Origin: Halomonas elongata DSM 2581
GTDB taxonomy: Bacteria; Pseudomonadota; Gammaproteobacteria; Pseudomonadales; Halomonadaceae
Assembly (NCBI RefSeq): GCF_000196875.2
Contig: NC_014532.2
Location: 2,976,001 to 3,040,000 of the forward strand
Direction of reading: 5' to 3'
Length of the DNA stretch: 64,000 nt
A program made the translations under genes and the position numbers. Within the stretch, counting starts at the first letter, position 1. Every line of letters begins with the position of its first letter. The notes below the pieces were generated by a model. The model did no database searches. It was not told the origin of the DNA and worked only from the letters and a program-made list of their open reading frames with translations. This document shows, piece by piece, positions 57,081 through 64,000 of this stretch.

Positions 57081-58196
57081 TTACTCGTCGGCGCCTTCCG
57101 CCTCGAGCGGCGCTTCCGCCGATACCTCCTCGCGTCGCTGCTGGATCCCCCTCGGCCAGGCATAGACCAGCGCCTTGAGCAGGGTGGCCAGCGGAATGGC
57201 GAAGAAGATTCCCCAGAAGCCCCAGATGCCGCCGAAAAACAGCACCGCCAGGATGATCGATACCGGGTGCAGATTGACCGCCTCGGAGAACAGCACCGGC
57301 ACCAGGACATTGCCATCCAGCGCCTGGATCACTCCGTAGGCGATCAATACATAGACGAACTGGTCACTGATGCCGAAGTGAAAGCCCGCCACCGCCGCTA
57401 CCGGCAGCGTGGCCACGGCGGCGCCGATGTAGGGGATCAGCACCGAGAGCCCGACCAGCACGGCCAGCAGCGCCGAATACGGCAGGCCGAAGAACATGAA
57501 GGTGAAGAAGGACACGCTGCCGACGATGATGATCTCGATGAACTTGCCACGCACGAAGTTGGCGATCTGGTCATCCATCTCGTGCCAGATACGTGTCATC
57601 AGCTCACGGCGCTGCGGCAGCAGCGATACCGCAAAGCCCACCAGGCGGTCGCGATCCTTGAGCATGAAGAACACCAGGATCGGTACCAGCACCAGATAGA
57701 TGATCAACGACAACACATTGCCGAGCGAGGAAAGCGACAGTGACAGGGCACGCTGCCCGAGCTGGGTCACCTCGCGTCCGGCCATGCCGATCCAGGTCTG
57801 GATCTGGTCCGGCGTGATCAGTTGCGGATAGCGGGCCTGGAGGTCATCGAGCAGGGACTGTCCACTGGCGAACATGCGCGGCGTTTCCTGGAGCAGATTG
57901 ACCAGTTGGTTCCAGATCAACGGCAGCAGGATCAACGCCATCGCCAGCAAGATCCCGAGAAAGCCCAGGAACACCAGCAGTACCGCCAGCAAGTGCGGCA
58001 CGCGGCGGCGCGTCAGACCATTGACTGCCCCCTGCAGCAGAAAGGCGATGACCAACGCCGTCAAAAAGGGCGCCAGCATCTGGCCCAGCCATATCACCAC
58101 GGCAAAGCCCAGTATCAGCACCAACAGCAGGATGACGGCTTCCTCGTCGGAGAAATAGCGCTCCATCCAGCCACGCAGCAGTGATCTCAGGGTCAT
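57081..58196 (-). CDS. perM: AI-2E/PerM family membrane transporter
   Basis: 371 residues, about eight helices, a family with members linked to efflux or Na+/H+ exchange; the substrate of PerM is unknown. Signature parts: GLSVLIPYIGAAVATLP, HPVSIILAVLFFGGIWGFWG and PLATLLKAL. An acidic C-terminal tail is present. Start overlaps the tusA-like stop (TGATG), as in pseudomonads. Confidence 0.9.
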   Translation of the reverse strand: MTLRSLLRGWMERYFSDEEAVILLLVLILGFAVVIWLGQMLAPFLTALVIAFLLQGAVNGLTRRRVPHLLAVLLVFLGFLGILLAMALILLPLIWNQLVNLLQETPRMFASGQSLLDDLQARYPQLITPDQIQTWIGMAGREVTQLGQRALSLSLSSLGNVLSLIIYLVLVPILVFFMLKDRDRLVGFAVSLLPQRRELMTRIWHEMDDQIANFVRGKFIEIIIVGSVSFFTFMFFGLPYSALLAVLVGLSVLIPYIGAAVATLPVAAVAGFHFGISDQFVYVLIAYGVIQALDGNVLVPVLFSEAVNLHPVSIILAVLFFGGIWGFWGIFFAIPLATLLKALVYAWPRGIQQRREEVSAEAPLEAEGADE

Positions 58197-58441
58197 CAGG
58201 CCGATTCCTCCGCCTTGCGGATCCAGTAGTGATAGACGTCGCCACGTTCCTCGCGAGCCACCATCTCATGGTGACTCTGCTCGATGAAGGTTTCGAAGTC
58301 TCGCCAAGAGCCCCCGTCGGTCGCCATTACTTCCAGCAGCGCCCCCGGCCCCAGTCGGGCCAGGGCCTGCTTGGCCTTGAGCAAGGGCAACGGACAGGGA
58401 AGACCACGTGCGTCGAGCACATCGTCGGGTTGCACAGTCAT
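58196..58441 (-). CDS. tusA: TusA-family sulfur-carrier protein
   Basis: 81 residues. CPxP motif in DARGLPCPLPLLKAKQAL (the persulfide-bearing Cys) followed by GALLEVMATDGGSWRDF. TusA members carry sulfur for tRNA thiolation or molybdenum cofactor; since several paralogues may exist, the exact role is uncertain. ATG at 58441 after GGGAGACAAC; longer upstream frames lack similarity. Coupled to perM, divergent from bepA. Confidence 0.88.
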   Translation of the reverse strand: MTVQPDDVLDARGLPCPLPLLKAKQALARLGPGALLEVMATDGGSWRDFETFIEQSHHEMVAREERGDVYHYWIRKAEESA

Positions 58442-58583
58442 GTTGTCTCCCGGGAGAATGCTTGGGCATGTCGGACCGGCCGAGGCGCGCCGCCGACATG
58501 AACTTCTGGGATTTAAAGGCACTTTGTCGACTGAATCAATGTCGGATGGTGAGCGCCTCCCCCTGCTCCGTGATGAGGAAGCC

Positions 58584-60044
58584 ATGCAACGTCGACACCT
58601 AACCTGCCTGGGCACCCTCGCCTTGTGCCTGGCCCTGGCGACCCCGAGCGTAGCCCTCGATCTTGACCTCGAACCACCCGAGCTGCCCAGCCTGGTCAAT
58701 AGCGGCTCCCAAGCCGTCAGCGGAGAGGAAGTCCGGCTCGGCCGGACCTGGCTGCGCCAGTTCCGGGCCCGAGCTCCCATCTGGCAGGATCCCATCACTC
58801 AGGCATACGTGGACTCCCTGGTGGCACGCCTGCTGCCCTACAGCTCGCTCAGCGGCATCCGCCCGGTCACCACCCTGGTCGCCAGCGAGCAGCTCAACGC
58901 TTTCGCCGTCCCCGGCGGCGTCATCGGCATCAATGCCGGCCTGTTCGCCTTTGCCGATCAGGAGGCCCCGATGGTTTCGGTGGTCGCCCACGAACTCGGC
59001 CACCTTTCGCAGCATCATTATGCCCGCGGCAAGGCACGTGCCGAACAGACCCAGATTCCCACCATGGCCGCCATGCTGGCCGGCATGCTGCTTGCCGCCG
59101 GTAGCGGCAGCGACGCCGGCCTCGCGGCCGCCATGGGTTCCCAGGCCGCCTTCATCCAGGACCAGCTGGCCTACTCCCGGCGCTATGAACGCGAGGCCGA
59201 TCAAACCGGCCTGCAGATCATGGCGGGAGCCGGCTACGATCCCCAGGCCATGGTCGACATGTTTCGTACCATGCAGCGCATGATCGCCCTGCAGGGAGGC
59301 AATCCACCGGAATTTCTGCTGACCCACCCGGTGACGGAATCGCGCATCAGCGATGCCCAGAGCCGCGTCGACCAGATGCACGCCGACGCTTCCCGAGAGC
59401 AAAGCCTCGAATACCAACTGGTGCGTGCCCGTGCCCTGCTGGCCATTCATGACCGAAACCCCAACCAGGCGATCACCCGCCAGAATCGCGATTCGACCCC
59501 CGAGGACGCCCGCCGCTACCTGCGAGCCCTGGTCGATGCCGAGCAGGGCCGCACCGACGCGGCACTGAACGCTCTGGACACCCTGTCACGCCAGCACCCC
59601 GATCTGGCGATGCTGCCGGCCACGGCCGCCCAGGTCGCACTGGAAGCCGGTCGAATCGACGACGCCATCGCCCGAGGCCGGCACCAGTTGCGCCTGATGC
59701 CGGGCTATGCGCCCACCACCCTGGTGCTGGGCGAGGCCCTGCTCCAGCGAGATGCCGATGCGGCCTACCGGGTGCTGCGCGAGCTGGCCGACCAGCACCC
59801 GGAGGATCCCCAGGTCTTCGCCCTGCTCGCCGAAGCCGCCGGTCACAGCGACCGCAAGGCCTGGGGCCACCTCGCCCGGGCCGAACAGCTACAGCTCACC
59901 GGCCACATCGACCGAGGCATCGAGCAGTTGGATGTGGCCAAGAAAGTCGCCGAGGAAACCGGCGACACCAACGCCCTGGCCCGCATCGAGCAACGCCGCG
60001 AAGCCTTCATCGGTTACCGGAAAACCATGGAGAAATTCCGCTGA
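58584..60044 (+). CDS. bepA: Periplasmic M48 metalloprotease/chaperone BepA (YfgC)
   Basis: Helps assemble or degrade LptD and BAM substrates in the periplasm. 486 residues (E. coli 487). Signal peptide 1-25 (cleaved after PSVA), M48 domain with zinc motif HELGH at 136-140 and the third ligand in YEREADQTGLQ, then a C-terminal TPR domain from about 310. ATG at 58584 follows GAGGAAGCC; an upstream frame overlaps tusA antisense and lacks a signal peptide. Confidence 0.94.
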   Translation: MQRRHLTCLGTLALCLALATPSVALDLDLEPPELPSLVNSGSQAVSGEEVRLGRTWLRQFRARAPIWQDPITQAYVDSLVARLLPYSSLSGIRPVTTLVASEQLNAFAVPGGVIGINAGLFAFADQEAPMVSVVAHELGHLSQHHYARGKARAEQTQIPTMAAMLAGMLLAAGSGSDAGLAAAMGSQAAFIQDQLAYSRRYEREADQTGLQIMAGAGYDPQAMVDMFRTMQRMIALQGGNPPEFLLTHPVTESRISDAQSRVDQMHADASREQSLEYQLVRARALLAIHDRNPNQAITRQNRDSTPEDARRYLRALVDAEQGRTDAALNALDTLSRQHPDLAMLPATAAQVALEAGRIDDAIARGRHQLRLMPGYAPTTLVLGEALLQRDADAAYRVLRELADQHPEDPQVFALLAEAAGHSDRKAWGHLARAEQLQLTGHIDRGIEQLDVAKKVAEETGDTNALARIEQRREAFIGYRKTMEKFR

Positions 60045-60056
60045 GGGCCGGGGACC

Positions 60057-60076
60057 AGGGGCAGCGACCTGCCCCT
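60057..60076. terminator. Bidirectional hairpin between bepA and lon
   Basis: AGGGGCAG / CTGCCCCT, perfect 8-bp stem, 4-nt loop, between convergent genes. Confidence 0.6.
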
Positions 60077-60127
60077 AGCTCCAATTCTCCCTCTGCTTGA
60101 ATCTCATAGCCCGCCGCTCGTGGTCGA

Positions 60128-62563
60128 CTAGCCGAACACCACCTTGGCCACATCGCGATAGTGCTTGGCGAAATGCACCGTCATGCCGTCGCGCAGGTAG
60201 TCCGGCAGTTCCTCGTAGTCACGGCGGTTGGCGTCGGGCAGGATCACCTCGAAGATCTCGCTGCGTCGGGCGGCGATGACCTTTTCGCGAATCCCGCCCA
60301 CCGGCAGCACCTGGCCCGTGAGGGTCAGCTCGCCGGTCATGGCCAGCGGCCTGTCGATGGGCTCGTGCCGCGCCAGCGACAGCAGCGCCGTGGTCATGGT
60401 CACGCCGGCCGAGGGACCGTCCTTGGGCGTGGCGCCTTCGGGCACGTGCAGATGCACGAAAGCCGAGTCGAAGAAATCCGGTTCAGCGCCATAGTCGCCG
60501 AGATGGCCCAGCACATAGCTGTAGGCGATATTGGCCGACTCCTTCATCACCTCGCCGAGCTGGCCGGTCAACTTGAAGCCACGATCCAGGGCATGCACCT
60601 TGCCGGCTTCCACGGAGAGGGTCGCGCCGCCCATGGCGGTCCAGGCCAGGCCGGTGACCACGCCCTCGCCCTTCATGACCTTTTCCTTGCGGAAGGTCGG
60701 TGCGCCGAGGAATTCCTCGAGATTCTTCACCGAGACCTTGATCGTCTGCTGGCCGTTCTCGAGCAGCTTGACCGCCGCCTTGCGCACGATGCGATGCAAT
60801 TGCTTCTCGAGCTGGCGCACCCCCGCTTCGCGCGCATAGCCCTCGATGATCTGGCGCAGGGCCGCATCGGTAAGGTTGATGCGCTTCTTGGGAATATGGT
60901 CGCGCTTGAGCAGCTTGGGCCAGAGATGGTGCTTGGCGATGGCCATCTTCTCTTCGGCGATATAGCCGGAGAGACGAATCTGCTCCATGCGGTCGAGCAG
61001 GGCCGGCGGAATCGAATCCAGCGTATTGGCGGTGCACACGAACAGGACCTTGGACAGATCGAGCCGGACATCCAGATAGTGGTCGAGGAAATCGACGTTC
61101 TGTTCCGGGTCGAGCACCTCGAGCAGGGCCGAGGCGGGATCGCCCTGGAAGGACTGCCCCATCTTGTCGATCTCGTCGAGCATGATCACCGGGTTCTCGA
61201 CCTCGACTTCCTTGATCGCCTGGACCAGCTTGCCGGGCATGGCACCCACATAGGTGCGACGATGGCCCTTGATTTCGGCCTCGTCGCGCATGCCTCCCAC
61301 CGAGAAGCGATAGAACTCGCGCCCCAGTGCCTCGGCGATGGAACGTCCCACCGATGTCTTGCCGACGCCGGGCGGGCCGACCAGCAGCAGGATGGAGCCA
61401 CCGACATCGCCCTTGAAGGTGCCCTCGGCGAGAAACTCGACGATGCGCTCCTTGACGTCCTTGAGGCCATCGTGATCGCGATCCAGTACCTGCCGGGCGT
61501 GCGCCAGGTCGAGCTGGTCATCGCTGGTGATCCCCCACGGCAGTGAGGTCAGCCAGTCGAGATAATGGCGAGTGGTCCCGTACTCCGGCGAGCCGGTCTC
61601 CAGCACGGAGAGCTTGTCCAGCTCGTCGTCGATGCGCTCCATGACGCGCTCGGGCACGACCTTGTCGGTCAGCCGCGCGCGGAAGGTATCGACATCGTTT
61701 TCCCGGTCGTCCTTGGAAATGCCCAGCTCGCGCTGAATCACCTTGAGCTGCTCGCGCAGGAAGAACTCCCGCTGACGCTCCTGCATCTGGGCGTTGACCT
61801 GCTCGCTGATCTCGCTCTGCAACTGGGCGACATCGATCTCCTTGCGCAGCAGCGGCAGCACCTTCTGCATGCGCTCGGTCACCGGCAAGGTCGCCAGCAC
61901 GTCCTGCAACTCCGGCCCCTTGGCCGAGGTGATGGCCGCGGCGAAATCCGTCAGCGGCCCCGGCTCATGCGGACCAAAACGGTTGAGATAATGCTTGAGC
62001 TCCTCGCCATAGAGCGGATTGATCGGCAGCAGCTCCTTGATGCCATTGATCAACGCCATGGCATAGGCACGAGTCTCGTCGTCCTCGGCATCGACCGGCT
62101 CGCGCGGATAGCTGACCTCGACCAGATACGGCGGTTTCTTGGAAAGCCAGCGCTGAATGCGGAAGCGGCGCATGCCCTGGGCGATGAACTGCAACTGCGA
62201 TTCCTCGCCCTGCAGCTTGTGCACCTTGACCGCGGTACCCACCACGGGGAAATCCTCGTGGCCGAGTTCTTCGACGCCGGTTTCACCGACGAAGGCCAAC
62301 CCCACCATCTGGTGCGGCGTGTTGCCGACGCGGCGAATGGTCTCCTCCCAGCGCTCGCGATTGATCACCAGCGGCTGTACCTGGGCGGGGAAAAAGGGGC
62401 GATTGTGGATCGGCAGCAGATAGACCCGCTCGGGCAGGGTGTCACTGGCCGGCACCACGGCCTGACCCGATCCGCTACCGGGCTGGAATCCCTCGTCTTT
62501 CTCTTCGTCCTGGATCCACTCCAGGCCGTCCTGCTCGAAACCTCGATCGTTTTCGTCGCTCAT
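60128..62563 (-). CDS. lon: ATP-dependent protease Lon
   Basis: Cytoplasmic AAA+ serine protease for misfolded and regulatory proteins. 811 residues (E. coli 784). LON substrate domain at the N-terminus (YLLPIHNRPFFPAQ), coiled coil, Walker A GPPGVGKTSVG, Walker B VIMLDEIDKM, then the Ser718-Lys761 dyad in KDGPSAGVTM and GGIREKVIAARR. It has an acidic N-terminal extension of about 45 residues. Not in the usual clpPX-lon order, which suggests it may be a second Lon; I cannot exclude it is the only one. Confidence 0.96.
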   Translation of the reverse strand: MSDENDRGFEQDGLEWIQDEEKDEGFQPGSGSGQAVVPASDTLPERVYLLPIHNRPFFPAQVQPLVINRERWEETIRRVGNTPHQMVGLAFVGETGVEELGHEDFPVVGTAVKVHKLQGEESQLQFIAQGMRRFRIQRWLSKKPPYLVEVSYPREPVDAEDDETRAYAMALINGIKELLPINPLYGEELKHYLNRFGPHEPGPLTDFAAAITSAKGPELQDVLATLPVTERMQKVLPLLRKEIDVAQLQSEISEQVNAQMQERQREFFLREQLKVIQRELGISKDDRENDVDTFRARLTDKVVPERVMERIDDELDKLSVLETGSPEYGTTRHYLDWLTSLPWGITSDDQLDLAHARQVLDRDHDGLKDVKERIVEFLAEGTFKGDVGGSILLLVGPPGVGKTSVGRSIAEALGREFYRFSVGGMRDEAEIKGHRRTYVGAMPGKLVQAIKEVEVENPVIMLDEIDKMGQSFQGDPASALLEVLDPEQNVDFLDHYLDVRLDLSKVLFVCTANTLDSIPPALLDRMEQIRLSGYIAEEKMAIAKHHLWPKLLKRDHIPKKRINLTDAALRQIIEGYAREAGVRQLEKQLHRIVRKAAVKLLENGQQTIKVSVKNLEEFLGAPTFRKEKVMKGEGVVTGLAWTAMGGATLSVEAGKVHALDRGFKLTGQLGEVMKESANIAYSYVLGHLGDYGAEPDFFDSAFVHLHVPEGATPKDGPSAGVTMTTALLSLARHEPIDRPLAMTGELTLTGQVLPVGGIREKVIAARRSEIFEVILPDANRRDYEELPDYLRDGMTVHFAKHYRDVAKVVFG

Positions 62564-62640
62564 GCGTACCTCATCCTGAAGGGCCGGGAGATTCGTCCCG
62601 TGATGATCTCGGAATGCGGGCGACGTGCGCGAACTTCAAG

Positions 62641-63882
62641 TCATGGCAAGCGTTGGGAAAGCGATGGCAAGGGCCGGCCATTGATGCGCACCTTGCCTCT
62701 CACCACGTCGATCTGCATGTCCTCGGTATCCAGCGGAAGCCCCAGCCATAGCGCTACCACCGCCGGCAGGTCGCGCCACAGGAAGTCGCCATCGAGGCGT
62801 TCGCGCCAGGCGCTCCGACCCTCGCTGGATTCCAGTGCTTCCGGGTCGAGTTCTTCCAGGTCACGGGCATCGAAGATCAGGGCGCCCTCGCCCTCCAGCG
62901 ACAACCCGAGCATGGGACTGTCCAGGTCGACCTCGAGCAGGTCCAGGCGGGGCGAGTCTCCCATCAGAGCACGAATCTGGGGGGCCAACAGGGATAACAG
63001 ATCGCGCCGCGTCACACCGCTACCGCCCCGGGCCGCCTCCGCCTTGAGGTGATTCAACAACGAACGCAAGGCATCGGCATTGATACGCGACAGCTCCCCC
63101 ACCACCTTGCCGGTCATCAGCACCTGGTCGGCGGACATCACCTCGCCCAGGCTCAGTTCGCTGCGAATGCGCAGTTCCTGTTCGTCGAGGTCGGTCTTGC
63201 TGTGCAGCACCAGTTCGTCGGCATCCAGCGAGAGACTCGGCGAGCGCCAGTGAACGCCGTTGACCTTGAGCAGGTCCCGCTGCGTGAAATGATAGGCGCC
63301 GTCGATGTAGGTATAGCGACTCTCGAGCGTCACCGGCCCGGCCTCGAGGGTCGTCTCGCCATCGTCGAGACGGGCCGACTCCAGGCGGGCGTTCAGTTTC
63401 CAGTCCCCGAATTCGCCCTGCAGCGCGAGCCGGGCACCATGCAGGGCCAGCGTACGCTCTTCCTGGCGCAGGACCAGGGGAGACAGCTTCAGAGTACCGT
63501 CGAAGGTTCCCGACAGGGGATGATAACGGGCCTCCCAGGCCGGCGGCTTGCGAGCGATCTCGACACGCGCCTGGCCGGTACGTTCACGATGCTGCTGGAG
63601 GTAGCCGTCCATGCGCGTACTCAGCAGGCCGTGACGGGCCCGGTAGGAGATATCCAGGTGCCAGCCATCGCCGAACAGCGGTGCCAGGTGAATGACGCCC
63701 GTGGAGGTGAGCCAGCCCTGATCGGTCTCGCTGCGCCAGATCGACAGTTCACCTCGTGCCTGCAGGTCCTGAATGGCGCGTGCCAGCTCGCGTTCGAACA
63801 TCAGGCTGGCGATCGTCTGCGCCACGGCCCAGGCCACGGCTACGGCCACGACCACCGGCACGATCAACCGTTCCTTGCGCAT
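62641..63882 (-). CDS. DUF945 (YdgA/YihF-like) family protein
   Basis: 413 residues with an N-terminal membrane anchor (about 7-27, VPVVVAVAVAWAVAQ) and a beta-rich periplasmic domain. It resembles DUF945 proteins: FERELARAI near the start, repeated amphipathic strands and a C-terminal VRGKVRINGRPLP. Function of the family is unknown; an envelope role is likely. Start after AAGGAGCGGGGGA. It is 77 bp upstream of lon in the same direction, so the two may be cotranscribed. Confidence 0.75.
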   Translation of the reverse strand: MRKERLIVPVVVAVAVAWAVAQTIASLMFERELARAIQDLQARGELSIWRSETDQGWLTSTGVIHLAPLFGDGWHLDISYRARHGLLSTRMDGYLQQHRERTGQARVEIARKPPAWEARYHPLSGTFDGTLKLSPLVLRQEERTLALHGARLALQGEFGDWKLNARLESARLDDGETTLEAGPVTLESRYTYIDGAYHFTQRDLLKVNGVHWRSPSLSLDADELVLHSKTDLDEQELRIRSELSLGEVMSADQVLMTGKVVGELSRINADALRSLLNHLKAEAARGGSGVTRRDLLSLLAPQIRALMGDSPRLDLLEVDLDSPMLGLSLEGEGALIFDARDLEELDPEALESSEGRSAWRERLDGDFLWRDLPAVVALWLGLPLDTEDMQIDVVRGKVRINGRPLPSLSQRLP

Positions 63883-64000
63883 TCCCCCGCTCCTTGTCCT
63901 CTCTCGCGACGTCCTGTCACGACGACATCGTCCAGCCCCTACCGCAAGGCTCAGGTAGTCTGCGGCTCAATGCAACCAGAACCACAGGTGCATGGTACTC

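Noticed and set aside
63973..64000. ATG at the right edge that could begin a plus-strand gene
   Set aside because: Only nine codons are visible and no ribosome site precedes it.

Overview
The window is about 64 kb of a GC-rich gammaproteobacterial chromosome. Gene content and order (ccoNOQP-ccoGHIS, dapA-bamC-MBL-purC, bcp/perM/tusA/bepA, ampD/nadC, the acetate-switch block and TRAP-type uptake) and the interspersed intergenic repeats suggest a Halomonas-like member of the Halomonadaceae. I recognise no phage, insertion sequence, transposase, integrase or CRISPR array. Almost all coding capacity is assigned, and nearly every gene is a complete reading frame.

Layout. 1-1070: 5' part of fadH on the minus strand, preceded by a five-gene tRNA operon (Val-TAC, Asp, Asp, Val-CAC, Asp) with its own promoter and terminator. 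1863-2570: a small alpha/beta hydrolase. 2731-11423: cbb3 cytochrome c oxidase (ccoNOQP) and its maturation genes (ccoG, ccoH, the copper ATPase ccoI, ccoS, a SafE-like membrane protein); a structured repeat lies between ccoP and ccoG. 11544-15017, minus: ttcA, a degenerate DnaQ-like protein and a cNMP/CBS/nucleotidyltransferase protein. 15532-18200: DUF4212 protein, acetate-type Na+ symporter and a small membrane protein. 18262-27736: a catabolic island for a hexonate-type sugar acid (GntR regulator, SDR, FAH-family hydrolase, Zn-dehydrogenase, UxaA-family dehydratase, mannitol-dehydrogenase-family reductase and a complete TRAP transporter). 27920-36637: CrbS-like symporter/histidine kinase fusion, mntH-mntR, the CrbR-like response regulator and acs. 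36802-44119: sprT-like, UPF0149, phospholipase-D-like, plsB, rsmJ, tsaB, adk. 44381-50057: aceEF and ampD. 50138-63882: nadC, GNAT, trmO, a second copy of the structured repeat, purC, MBL hydrolase, bamC, dapA, bcp, perM, tusA-like, bepA, lon and a YdgA-like protein.

How it works together. Three themes stand out. The first is microaerobic respiration with dedicated copper handling. The second is acetate use: symporter, CrbS/CrbR two-component system and acs, the last presumably controlled by CrbR. The third is a sugar-acid pathway that, read from families alone, could run from a hexonate to pyruvate and glycerate without any phosphorylation, because no KDG kinase or KDPG aldolase is present while a C4-dehydrogenase-like SDR and a diketo-acid-hydrolase-like FAH protein are. 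This island sits inside the acetate block and looks more AT-rich than its flanks, which suggests acquisition.

The most interesting non-coding signals are two diverged copies of a roughly 100-165 nt element with conserved paired stems (near 6.0 kb and 52.5 kb), a tandem 30-bp hairpin array after the cco cluster, and matching palindromes around the sugar-acid operons.
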